This document shows positions 12,700 through 22,912 of a stretch of 64,000 nucleotides of DNA, piece by piece. How positions within the stretch are numbered: position 1 is the first letter of the stretch; every line of letters starts with the position of its first letter. The stretch is taken from positions 148,271,806-148,335,805 of the forward strand of contig OZ018326.1 in NCBI GenBank assembly GCA_963969495.1. Reading direction: 5' to 3'. The position numbers were made by a program, and so were the translations under genes. Under the pieces are notes generated by a model. The model saw nothing but the letters and a program-made list of their open reading frames with translations. It was not told the origin of the DNA and did not search any database. Source of the DNA: Ceratothoa steindachneri. Lineage: Eukaryota; Arthropoda; Malacostraca; Isopoda; Cymothoidae.

Positions 12700-13458
12700 A
12701 TGGAAGTCTCTAGCGTTGAACAGCGTGTGCAAATAATCAAATGTTATTATCAAAATCAGTGCTCCGTTCGACAAAGGTTCCGCACAAAAAAAATCATCTT
12801 CGCGACCACGCCCATTTTTGGATGAATGGATTTGTGAAAAAGCAAAATTGTTCGGTTTGGGATGAAAACAATCCACATGATATAAAACAGCACCAATTGC
12901 ATCCCAACAAAGTCACTGTTTAGTGCAGATTTTCGTCTAACGGTATCATCGGTCAGTATTATTTTGAGAACGAAGAGGGGATTACCATAACCCTCAACGG
13001 CGAGAGCTACCGATCGATGATAAGCAACTGGTTGTGGCCTCAACTGGATACTATCCTGATATGGCCTCAACTGGATACTATTCCTGATATGGATACTGAC
13101 GGCATGTGGTTCTAATAAAAAGGCGCTACAGATCGATGATAAGCAACCTCTTGTGGCCTCAACTAGATTATATGCCTGATATGGATACTGACGACATGTG
13201 GTTCCATCAGGACGGTGGCGACGTCAACTGGCCACCGAGATCATGCCATTAGATTACTCTCTTTGGGGGTACCTTAAATTTCAGTTCTATGGGAATAATC
13301 TGCAAACAGTTGATGTCCTCAAAGTCACCATAACGAATACCATCCAGCAAATTCAGCCAGATTTATGAGACAAAGTCATCAAAAATTGGGCCGCCCGAAT
13401 ACGTTCCAACAAGCTAAGCGGCGGCGGACATTTGAACGACGCCATATTCCACACTTAA
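12700..13458 (+). pseudogene. Tc1/mariner-type transposase, deleted and internally duplicated
   Basis: The start codon at 12700 opens a helix-turn-helix beginning (MEVSSVEQRVQIIKCYYQNQ). A large deletion then jumps close to the catalytic core, where RDHAHFWMNGFVKKQNC shows the first catalytic region with D-E altered to R-D. GESYRSMISNWLWPQLD and MWFHQDG follow, so the second aspartate is retained. A further deletion after it joins directly to DVNWPPRSC near the third aspartate block. The end GGGHLNDAIFHT and stop at 13456-13458 fit the C-terminus of this family. Bases 13007-13112 are repeated at 13126-13204 inside the gene. It cannot encode an active enzyme. Confidence 0.75.
13007..13204. repeat. 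Internal duplication within a transposase relic
   Basis: The segment that starts CTACCGATCGATGATAAGC at 13008 recurs as CTACAGATCGATGATAAGC at 13126, running through the WPQLD and MWF coding blocks. The first copy also contains a smaller repeat of about 26 bases (GGCCTCAACTGGATACTAT twice). Copies have diverged, so the duplication is not recent. Confidence 0.7.
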
Positions 13459-13541
13459 TGCCATAAAATAAATTGAGTGCATATATCACAGAAAACTTGT
13501 TTTATTTACATTTAAAATTTGAGCGATCTTATTGAAAGACC

Positions 13542-13544
<3 letters not shown>

Positions 13545-13607
<63 letters not shown>

Positions 13608-13614
13608 ATATATA
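13545..13614. repeat. (AT)n microsatellite
   Basis: About 70 bases of nearly pure AT dinucleotide with one TTT interruption. It lies exactly between the right end of the transposon ending at 13544 and the mosaic repeat beginning near 13615. Confidence 0.95.
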
Positions 13615-14135
13615 AAAGAAAGAGAAATTTGACTCAAAGGAGCAATGAGAAAAGAAACATGAGTTTTTTATAGGTAAGCGAAAAGGGCATTAGAAGAGCA
13701 TTAGAATCAATGAGAGCAGAGGGCGGCACAATGAAGGCAATCATATACCGAGAAGACAAAAATAACGTCGTGGGAAAAAGTTTTGAATTTTCTGGTCAGG
13801 ACTCGAATCCAAGTCTGTTCATTGCCACGACTGTCTGGTGGGTGGTTCTCACTTGCAGAGCATCTGACAGGCAATCACCAGACCCGGGTTTAAGCCCTGG
13901 CCAGGAATTTCAAACCTTTTTCTCTGGCGTTATTTCTATGTTCTCGTTATTGGGTTGCCTTCATTGTGCTGCCCTCTGCTCGCTTTGATAAGTGTTTTTC
14001 TAATGTCATTTTCTCTTTCCTCTAAGAATTCCTGTTTCTTGTCTCATTGTTCATTCGCGTCCAATTTCTCATTCTCTTTTATTTTGTTATATACTCTGCA
14101 ATACAAAGATTCTGCATCCTTCTTTCTGTCTTCAA
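13615..14135. repeat. Mosaic dispersed repeat, copy A (partner at 53.3 kb)
   Basis: Two flanking blocks here match the reverse complement of blocks at 53.3-53.64 kb. GAGAAATTTGAC with AAACATGAGTTT near 13620-13665 matches the right edge of the 53-kb copy. TGCAATACAAAGATTCTGCATCCTTCTTTC near 14096-14125 matches its left edge. Between them lies a tRNA-like module. One end touches an AT array in each copy. The family is likely a SINE or other non-autonomous repeat. Confidence 0.6.
13834..13904 (+). repeat. tRNA-like module of a SINE-type repeat
   Basis: The sequence CTGGTGGGTGG..GCAGAGCATCTGACAGGCAATC.. followed by GACCCGGGTTTAAGCCCTGG has the layout of a tRNA: an A-box-like region, an anticodon-stem-like CTGAC/GGCAATC block and a B-box-like GGGTTTAAGCCC. 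The B box departs from GGTTCGANTCC. The same module occurs at 53453-53515 in the same orientation. It is probably tRNA-derived and inactive, not a tRNA gene. Confidence 0.5.
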
Positions 14136-15490
14136 AATTGTTTTGAAAGTCAGAAAATAAATATGGCGTAAGCCCTGTGGTAGAGAACGAACTTGGCCAG
14201 ATAAAGAAAGCCAAATAACTGTCAATATCACGTAAATGGACAAAGCCAAGAAGGAAATAAAATACGAATCTTGTTGTTACTGAACGAACCAATATCGGGG
14301 CTGGATATTGTAGGCCGTCATCCCAATCTATGTCGCCCATGACACCACCTTAACTTTTACACAATAGCACACACAAAGGTGATATTTTTAGTTCACGACC
14401 GAACCCATTGTAAGATACGCAAGATAAATAAAATGTCGTTATAAACTGTCAGACAAAGTGGAAAGAGAAATCGAACTAAAAGGGGTAGAAAGAGAGCAGT
14501 AGGGACATAGATTGCAATAATCGTCGATCATAAATCCCAATTTTTCGACCTTGTATGTGCTCAGGACGACATGTAGAATGAAGGGGCACATCATAAATGC
14601 GCAATTTAAGAATTGGCGCCTATCGGCTGCTCACTTTCCTTCTAAAATTGTGCATTATTTGTTCTACATCATTTCCTATTAGGACTTAATATTTCTTTAC
14701 TATTTCCCAGTTCCTGTATTTTGGTGAAATGATATGATAATTGAATATTACCAAGAGCTAACTTTAAGGCTCGCGGAAAATTACTTTAAAATAACATACC
14801 CTCTATATGCCAATAAATATAAGGTTTACTTAACACCGTAGAAAATAAAACAAATTTGAACTCAAATCAACACAAGCAGAGTACCCAATAAAGACTGTTT
14901 ATTCATATAACTCCGATGGTCAAGATGTCACAAAATCAACTACTGGAAGGAAACTCGATTATGAGTACTAAATTTGAATCCAGATGAAGAAACAGAAAAT
15001 ACCAAACAAGGAAACAAAATCAAAGTTAATATATCACAACAAAAAAGAGAGCTAAATAAAAATATGTTATAGCATGAACTTAAAAGTACCTAAAAGAATT
15101 TAAGAATAAAGCGTAAATTAAATTTGGTGATTGGGATCACATATTAATCAGGAGGTATCTCATGTCCTTTGGAGATTTAAATTATTCTTTTCCACCTATA
15201 CCTACTGAGAATTTCCACTCTGGCTAATCTCTAACCTTCCTGTATAATTTCATTTTTTATTCCTATACGATTACCCTCTCCGATACCTCGCTCCGTGCTC
15301 CCTGCCTAAGCACTTCTCCTTCGGTCACATTGAGCTGAGGACAGAGAAGTGTATGGATTCTCTGAAAGAGCGACCGAATCCGTTGAAACCGCAAACGCCC
15401 ATTGCTCCTATGGTTTTTAGCTCAAGAGAGGTCAAAGGTGCAAACATTCCCAGACATAGGCTAGCCATTTACCTTAGTTGATGGCCCCCA
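14136..15490. other. No recognisable gene
   Basis: AT-rich DNA to about 15,280, then increasingly GC-rich. The 98-codon minus-strand frame at 14044-14340 runs into the mosaic repeat and has no motif I know. Confidence 0.5.
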
Positions 15491-16380
15491 GAATGTTTAT
15501 TCAGTTCGAAACCCTGTCGGGAGACGACTCCCCCCTCCATTGTTCTCGGTTATCATCCCCCAGTGTAAAGTCGAAAACGAAAACTATCACTTCCTGCTCC
15601 TTAGGCGCCGTGAGACGCCCGTTACTTGAGGCTATTTACACGGCTATATAACAAGTCTCCCATGGGACGCCAGATGTCCTACGCCTCCCCTATTAACCCC
15701 ACCTTTCGCATAAAACCGACGTATTTATGCGAGCGAGACCATTGACTGGAAGCGAGAGTTTCTTCCAACATTTGTCCTTCAGATTGTTCCCCGTTGGGTC
15801 GCCTTGTCAACGCTTGTGATCCCTTGAGCGGATCTTACCTTCGTAATTTATCTGGTCAAAGACGGATTACTCTCCTTCGCTATTTCGAATTTCCAAGGAA
15901 GTCCGAGAAGTCCTTCCGTACAGATTCCCATCTGGTCGCCGTGCCGATACCAGACCCTGGAGCGGATTCCCCCTCCCCCCTCACTCGTGATTCCCATTCG
16001 GAAGACAACTTGGAACCTGATCTACACTCAGCTCCTGCTCTACGAAGTCCCACCGATGCGTTGACTAGTAACGCCATTGAATTCGCCGTGATTTTTCATA
16101 TTCACATTTATTTCTTGCCCGGCTGTATTAACCGCTGGTCACTTATTCCTTAGATTCTGTGACCAATAATAACTCTATTATTTACTCGAATATTAAAGAT
16201 TATTTTTGTAAGAAGTTTTTCTTTCAATAACTCCTGAGCTGAAACGGTAATCTCGATTCCCCCCTTTTATTGTCCAACCTTAGGTTAACGCACTCGAATA
16301 TAAATTGGGCACAAGCCATTAGCCAGCACTTGCCGAACTTGTTGAATAACCGTGGGCCCGACTCTGTATAGAGCGTGACA
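15491..16380 (-). mobile_element. Possible LTR of a retrotransposon
   Basis: Read on the minus strand, this GC-richer interval starts TGTCACG at 16380. It has a TATATAG promoter-like box near 15646 and an AATAAA signal near 15499, and it ends just before TGGGGGCCATC, which resembles a tRNA primer-binding site. These parts fall in the order U3-R-U5-PBS expected of an LTR about 890 bases long. No second LTR, gag or pol is visible, so it could be a solo or truncated LTR. A coincidental arrangement is possible. Confidence 0.35.
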
Positions 16381-18220
16381 CCACCGAGTCGTTTCTTGAA
16401 CCCCCCCATCGCCCTTGAACGTAAGAGAGGGACAAAGAGGATGAGGAGTTGTTAAGCAACACTTTTCACTCTTTAATAAAACGTATCCTGAACTCTGCGC
16501 TCCTTAAATCACTTTGTAATACTTCGATTTTTGCTCTTTACCCCTTTATCTCTCTTTAACTATACAACTTCAATTTTTCCCCTTTACACATTCTTTTTTA
16601 ACAAATTATATTGAAATTTAATGTAGATTCAGTGCTCTCTGGTTAGCACTTAACTTTGAGACTATTAGACGCGTTGATTTATAATATTTTTTCTACTTGT
16701 TTCAAAAGAAAATATATTTCTTTTTATGTTAATTACGAGTATTTGGGAAGTGTGATTATTAAACATTACCTTTTTGGACTGTATTTAATATTTTATTCAT
16801 AAATTACACTAGAGCTAAGAACCTAATTTTGTAGGACTCAAAACGTGTCATACTGTCAGAGAGAGAAGGTTAATCCCCCCTACTCCCGCCAATAAAACCC
16901 AGCGTCTACCCGTGGTAACTGAGAAAAATGCACTAACATGCCCAGACAGCGTCAAGGGGTCAGCGAGAATTTCGCGTGGTCTGATGACCCAGGCACTCTT
17001 ATCAAGAATGGTCGGGTTAGTCGAACGCAAGGAGCAAACTCGAGAATTTCACGCGACCGCATGATCCGTTTTGGGTTCCCTTTCTTACCCTGTCGCATCG
17101 CCTAATCGGCGCCGGACCTACAGCGTCGAAGAATTTTCGTGCGATCCTATGGTGCTCGCTGAGAATATCCCATACCACCCTGGCGCGTTAAGTCTAATGA
17201 GATCCCCGTCCCCCTTTTCGGGGCCTTTATCGACCCGCTTCGGCTGAGGCCGTATAAATTCTTCGGGTAAAGTTTTGAAAAATTAGTACCTTAAAGCCCC
17301 GTCTTAGTTAGTAGCTACGTACGCTCTCGTACATCATGCCCCAGCTACGAATGCGATGCGTCACCCTTCTACCCGGCCTCGCTCGTACCAAAGACCAGAG
17401 TTCCCGCTTAACAGAAAATATACACGGACAGGAATCTATTACTTGGTTCTCGTCTGGAGTACTCACTCGTTCATTTCTTAACCAAGTTAAAGAAGAAGGA
17501 ATTTTGAAGGTGGAATTTCGCAGCAACCCGCTTACTCGTTGTAACCAAAGCTTCCAGTCAATTCCATTCTTTCCCTTTCCTTGGAAACAATCACCGTACA
17601 TCCTCTCTTGGATTCTTGTTCCCGTCGAGTCATTTGTTTCACCCACCCCACCCGTTTGGTACCCTGGGTCTAATCTTATTTAGTGTCATTTATTTACCGT
17701 TGCTAATAATATTTTCTTTCAATATCGAAGAGTTATTTTTTATAAAATCTGTTTATCTAAACCAAAAACGTCTAAGAATTGATTATTCAGGCCAACCGCA
17801 GACAATTTTCAATATTTAATCCTCGCACTAGGACCTATATCCCAATTTCTAGTGTGCTTGCTTCCCACGTGACACACAGTCATTCATTGGCAAGCATTGA
17901 CGTTGGAAGCTAAGAAACATACATTATATACCATTACCCAACTGTGATCTTTGAATCCCCCATTCGTTGTAATTGTAAAATTAGCACCGGTTAATCACCG
18001 CGTCTCTAGAGAAAAGAATATATATTATTTTTTGTATCTTCGTCAATTTAAGTGAGCTAAAGACATATTCATCGTGGTTATTACATCTTGTAAGAGCAAT
18101 AAAATATGACACTCATACAAAAAAAAACAAGTCGAAACGTTCCTCTAAGCCTTAATATTATTCGAAGGGTAAGCAAAGACAACCAGTTATGAATGAAATT
18201 CCACAAAACCTGTTGATAAT
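16381..18220. other. CpG-containing GC-rich block, unrecognised
   Basis: From 16,850 to 17,660 the DNA is rich in G and C with many CpG dinucleotides. A GAGAATTTCxCGxG-like motif recurs near 16966, 17042 and 17129, roughly 80 bases apart, suggesting a worn tandem repeat. Open frames on both strands (17308-17646 minus, 17336-17683 plus) are mirror artefacts of composition as far as I can tell. The segment may belong with the possible LTR at 15.5-16.4 kb. Confidence 0.35.
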
Positions 18221-18221
18221 A

Positions 18222-18226
<5 letters not shown>

Positions 18227-18287
<61 letters not shown>

Positions 18288-18288
18288 T
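18227..18288. repeat. (AT)n(GT)n microsatellite
   Basis: About 49 bases of AT repeat followed by about 12 bases of GT repeat. It lies just upstream of the readable Penelope-like coding region. Confidence 0.95.
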
Positions 18289-18299
18289 TTCAAGACGAA

Positions 18300-20460
18300 G
18301 GTAAGGTCACACAGGACTATCAGGTATATGTGATTTATTTGGTTTTATACGGCGTCCCCAAGCTACACAAATCTGATATTCCCCTCCGACCAATTTTGGC
18401 TTCTTATGCTGTTGCCACTTTTAACTTCTCTAAGTATGTTGCTAATTTACTCTCTGTGTTAACCATTGGTCAATACACCATAGTGCTTTGTTAGTGAATT
18501 ATTGTTATATAAATTTGCACACTTAAAACTCTTACTCAGTTACGGTGTCTCCTCATTTCTTTAATGAAACAATCAAACAATTGACATAATTCTCAACCTA
18601 AGTTTTGATTGAATAACAAACTTAAAAATAGATAGCTGGATTCGGAATGGGATACCTATTAGCTCCAATAACAGCTAACAATTTCATAATTCATCATGAA
18701 AAGAACCTTATTAAACTATGTCCTTTAAATTTTAAACCGATATTTTATTGTACCGTAGATATGTGGACGATTCCTTTGCTATTTTTAATAATTTAAAACT
18801 TGCTGATCAATTTTTTAATTTTATGAACTTTATCATACCAACATTAAATATACCATTGTAATAAAGTGACAATTAACTTCCTTTACTAGACCTCATTATA
18901 GAAAAACTGACATATTAACTATCTTAATATACAGAAAGCCGACCTTTACTGGCCTAGGAATCATTTTTTTCAGCCATTGTGTCCTATCAAATAAACTTAG
19001 TGCAATAAAATTACTAATATTTATAGGTTACCATCTGTCCCCTACTTATACCCTTATGCACTTAGAATTCAAGACTCTAAAAAATTATTTTAAAAATAAT
19101 TATTACCCCCTACCTTTGGTTGACAAATTAATCAATAATTTTCTTACCAAAATCTACTCTCCATCTTATTTCTCATATGATGTTCCCCAAAATAAATAAA
19201 AAATTTGCATTACCTCAAATGGGACCCTTCAATAAACTTTTCATTAGAAAATGCAACAAATTACTAAAAAAATACTCCTTTCATACTAAATTTAAAATCA
19301 CACGTGTTAAACCATTTATATAGGTAGTTTCTTCTCGTCAAAAGACAAAGTTCCTCTTGAAATGAGCAGTCGTATTGTTGACGCTTTTACTAGTCTTTGT
19401 TTCTGCAAGGAACCTATATTGTTAGTACAGTTCACTCATTGAGAGAAACCTTTTCTTATTACTGGCGAATAAGCCATCGAACTGGAAGAAATTTGTCTAG
19501 AAAGGAAGCTTCTGTAATTGAAACTCATATCATAGAATATAAGACATAATGTTCTCTCGACTATTTTGAAATAATAGGTTACAATAACAATGAATATAGT
19601 TTAGGAATTTTGGAATCTCTACTGATAAAGACAAATCTCCTACATTCAAAATTGCTAATACCGCTGTCCCTATTCTTATTATATAATTAACATTATCTCA
19701 GTCAACAATCAAACAACTTTCTCTTATTCAGCAACCAACTTATCAATCAAACCCTTATCCTTCTTCAAGCTACTCCCATTATAATTTCTTCATTAGTGAT
19801 TTTACCTGAACTTCATTGGTAAACAACATTATACTTAAAATACTTAACTTTTTTTCGGGATTTTATTTTTGGGGGTTTCATTAGTTGTTATATATGATAG
19901 ATAATTTTATACACTTATTCATTTGATAATCTTGTCTTCATGATGTTAAGTTGATTATTTTTAATATTGCAAGTATAAATTTGTTCCTGTACTTTTTTTA
20001 CTTTTCTTAATATTTGTCTCATATATCGTCATATTTACCATATGGAGCTTTTACTTTAGCATGTTTTTTATCTTAAGATCTTAATATGTCTTTTCTATGA
20101 TGCTAGTTAGCTCATCATTTTTGGTTTTTATATATTTAGTCGCCTAATTTTTTTTACTGTCTTAATTTTCTAGTTTAATGAACTTGCTTTAATTTATATT
20201 TTAATTTTCTGTTAATTTTCTATGAAAATAATTTCAACTTTTCCTTGTTTTAACATATTTTATGACTTCTTAATAAGTTTACTGACAATAACAATTAAAT
20301 GATATTTCAGAGTATTTATTGTTTTAGAATTTTAGAACCCGAAGATAGGCAATACGCTTGAAACGTTGTTGCTTAAAAACCAAATTAAACACATATACCT
20401 GATGGGCCTCTCTGTCCTACCTTCGACGTGAAATTGAAGATCAGACTTGTCAGCAGTAAC
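18300..20460 (+). mobile_element. Penelope-like element, decayed
   Basis: The plus strand carries the two domains that define Penelope-like retroelements in the right order. The reverse transcriptase begins with YGVPKLHKSDIPLRPILASY (about 18345-18405), the hallmark block of the group, and its catalytic box reads YRRYVDDSFAIF at 18751-18786. Connection-like segments follow (RKPTFTG; PLPLVDKLINNFL). A worn GIY-YIG endonuclease region is traceable at 19330-19620 (SSKDKVPLEMSSRIV, HRTGRNLSRKEAS, then a YNNNEYSLGILESL-type end). Frameshifts and stops separate the pieces. The 3' part near 20338-20375 holds a hammerhead-ribozyme-like core. AT arrays bound both sides. Confidence 0.8.
20339..20364 (+). 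ncRNA. Degenerate hammerhead-ribozyme-like core
   Basis: CCGAAGA at 20339-20345 differs by one base from the hammerhead CUGANGA consensus. A short stem-loop (AGGC, loop AATAC, GCTT) follows, then GAAAC at 20360-20364, the other conserved half of the core. Penelope-like elements are known to carry minimal hammerhead ribozymes in their terminal repeats, and this lies at the 3' side of such an element. The U-to-C change would probably abolish activity. Stems I and III were not verified. Confidence 0.4.
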
Positions 20461-20466
20461 TCGTGT

Positions 20467-20469
<3 letters not shown>

Positions 20470-20555
<86 letters not shown>

Positions 20556-20562
20556 ATATATG

Positions 20563-20657
<95 letters not shown>
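20470..20657. repeat. Long (AT)n microsatellite
   Basis: About 188 bases of AT repeat, interrupted near 20549-20572 by GTATATAATAT-type variants. The YIYIYI open frames across it are translation artefacts. It closes the Penelope-like element on its 3' side. Confidence 0.95.
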
Positions 20658-20658
<1 letters not shown>

Positions 20659-22795
20659 TTACAAATTTTCTCTGTAACCAGAGTATCTCTTCTTAGTGAG
20701 GCATGTATATCTAGAGCAACGGTGACCAAATTGTGGCTCTTGTAACAACATTAATTTGGGTGTTTTATTGGAATTTTTACTAACATTTAATATTAATAAC
20801 TTCATAAAATGATTCGAATATTACACGCAATATACAGTAGTTTTTTGATTTCCAACCCGACTAAAAAATATTTTTAAGATTAAAATAAATTTCAATTAAT
20901 CTAATCATTCCGCGATCTAATGCAGCGGCACGTCAATCGAGATTCTAAAATGGACCCACCCGTTTAATTTTAAATGACTACGCATGCACACGACTGCTAG
21001 CTTGAATCTCACGCGTGATAAAACAATTTTTACACAATAAGAATCATCTTTACATAAAAAATAAACATATTAGGAATATGTTACATAAGAAACATTTTAT
21101 TTTCTATTGAAGAGACAATTTCATAACATTATTCCCATTATATTTTCAAATATTCCCGCGACTTAAAGAATTGTCAGAAGCTATGCTTTTTACAAATAGT
21201 GCAGAAACTCACTAAAAAAAATAAGAATTTTAGAGAGGCTGTTAAAACTGCACCGCTTCGCTTGTTGCTTTAAATGCTCAGTTCATTGCTAGGGTTATGT
21301 TTCTACATTTGTAGAAAATAATATAAGCATAATAGATAAAGTATGAGGAAGATATAATTGACTTTCTTTCAATAAAAGATCTAGGTCATTTTAAATGTAA
21401 CAGAGAACATAAAATTACATCAGTAAGGATTTTTTTCATTATATGTAAAGATGAATATTTCACTTCCCTAAGCCTTAATGTTATGAAGCTTGATATTGCC
21501 GCCCCCCTTCCTTCCGCTATAAAACTTTTTTTATTTATATATATCTTTTTCTTCCCTTGAAACTTCAGTTTCACTTCTGTATTCCTACCCTTCCCCGCCC
21601 CCACACACACATCAGCTTTCCTGTCGGATGTTTTGGCTTCGCTACAATAAAATCAGTTCAAAATATGTATATTAAACTAAATATATCTTACTCTAACCAT
21701 GAAGTATCTTTATAATGAGTGGCTAATAGTGATATAAAGTTTTCATGTTTATGGGGAAATATTGGATTTGTCTCCTTTCTTCCCATTCATTCCTCACTTG
21801 TTACATTCAGCAATTTGATTAGTGCGATATATTTGTGTAGATTGGGGCGAAAATCCGTAAGATATGGTTAGTTAAGGATCCGTACTAGTTTTTAAATAGG
21901 GTATATACATAAGTATAACGTGAATAAGATAACGTAATTTAATATACCCTATATTTTAAAGAGTTTTACTCATTGAGATCTTCCTTGCAAAAGAATTGAA
22001 CGATTCTTCTTTCCAAGACCCCATTTATGGACGTTTACTATACATTCATCTTCTCCCAATTGTAGCGTTAAAGGAGGTTGTTAACCTTTGTCTATAATTT
22101 GCAATTATTTTACAATTTTTATCGATTTGTCTACCCATGTATCGTATAAGTATACTTCTCTCTCATTCCTTTTCTATTTATTGAAGATGATTTAATTGGT
22201 TTTGATGGTAGGTGTTAATTTCTATAGCGAATGAAAGTACGCATAGCACATGATGTATGAGTGTTTAACCATTCAGATGCAAAGTTGTATCTGAAGCTGA
22301 AAAAAAGTTACTCTGAACAATACGATACCAAAGAAAACAGATTGTAAGGGAGACTTACTAATTCTTTCGCCAAAGTAATATTTTCTTTTTATTTGCGGCA
22401 TAAAATTTGCTTGAATTTTATCCAGTTATCGATAGCTTATGATTTTCCACTGAACATTATACATTTTTTTCCCCAACTTTAGTTTGATATTTCTCATCAA
22501 TATATTTTGCATAGCTTTGTATCAGGAGATTGCATTCACTTTTCCTACCCTCCTAGCAATTTTCCCTGTATTAATTTCGTTTATTTTCACTAATAGTGAA
22601 TCAAAACAGAAATATGCAATGAAAAGGATTAAAGAGATACTTTTATTTATGCTGTGTCGGAGAAGAAAAATGTTAAACAACAAAGTCTGCTGACCAAAGT
22701 CGCGTATCATCAATTATTCTGATTTATGAGATTATGACTTTCCAAACTTTCATTAATTTTCGGACTAAGCTTTGGAGAACCGTGCTAATTATATC
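20658..22795. other. AT-rich DNA without recognisable genes
   Basis: Nothing identifiable on either strand. The short frames at 21386-21610 and 22484-22713 are AT-rich and carry no known motif. Confidence 0.55.
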
Positions 22796-22799
22796 ATTC

Positions 22800-22910
22800 A
22801 AAAGAGAATGTGAAACAACATAAGTTTTAAAATTTCGTTAGAATCAGCTGAATAGTTAGGAGGTTATTGCCAAATAGTTCCCGAGCTAAACTTGGGAGGA
22901 AATGTGCAAT
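22800..22910 (-). repeat. Minisatellite-like repeat, left of mariner
   Basis: Phrases such as GAATCAGCTGAATAGTTAGGAGGTTATTGCCAAATAGTTCCCGAGC match, as reverse complement, the tandem units at 31.9-32.8 kb (ATTCGGCCGATTC, GGGAATTATTTGGCAATAACATC). The same repeat resumes right of the mariner at 24217. Confidence 0.7.
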
Positions 22911-22912
22911 TA

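Larger units (their letters stand above)
12588..13544 (+). mobile_element. Tc1/mariner-type element with terminal inverted repeats
   Basis: The left end (AAAGTTCTTTCAACAAG.. at 12588) and the reverse complement of the right end (AAGGGTCTTTCAATAAG.. ending 13544) match over about 26 bases and continue into a shared GCTCAA. TA dinucleotides flank both ends, as expected for TA target duplication, although the surrounding AT-repeat makes the exact TA ambiguous. The interval of about 960 bases is short for a complete element, which agrees with the internal deletions seen in the transposase. The right end abuts the (AT)n array at 13545-13614. Confidence 0.7.

Noticed and set aside
20469..20745. Open frames of alternating Tyr-Ile on both strands
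   Set aside because: Pure translation of (AT)n; the same happens at 18.1-18.5, 52.9-53.4 and 53.7-54.0 kb.
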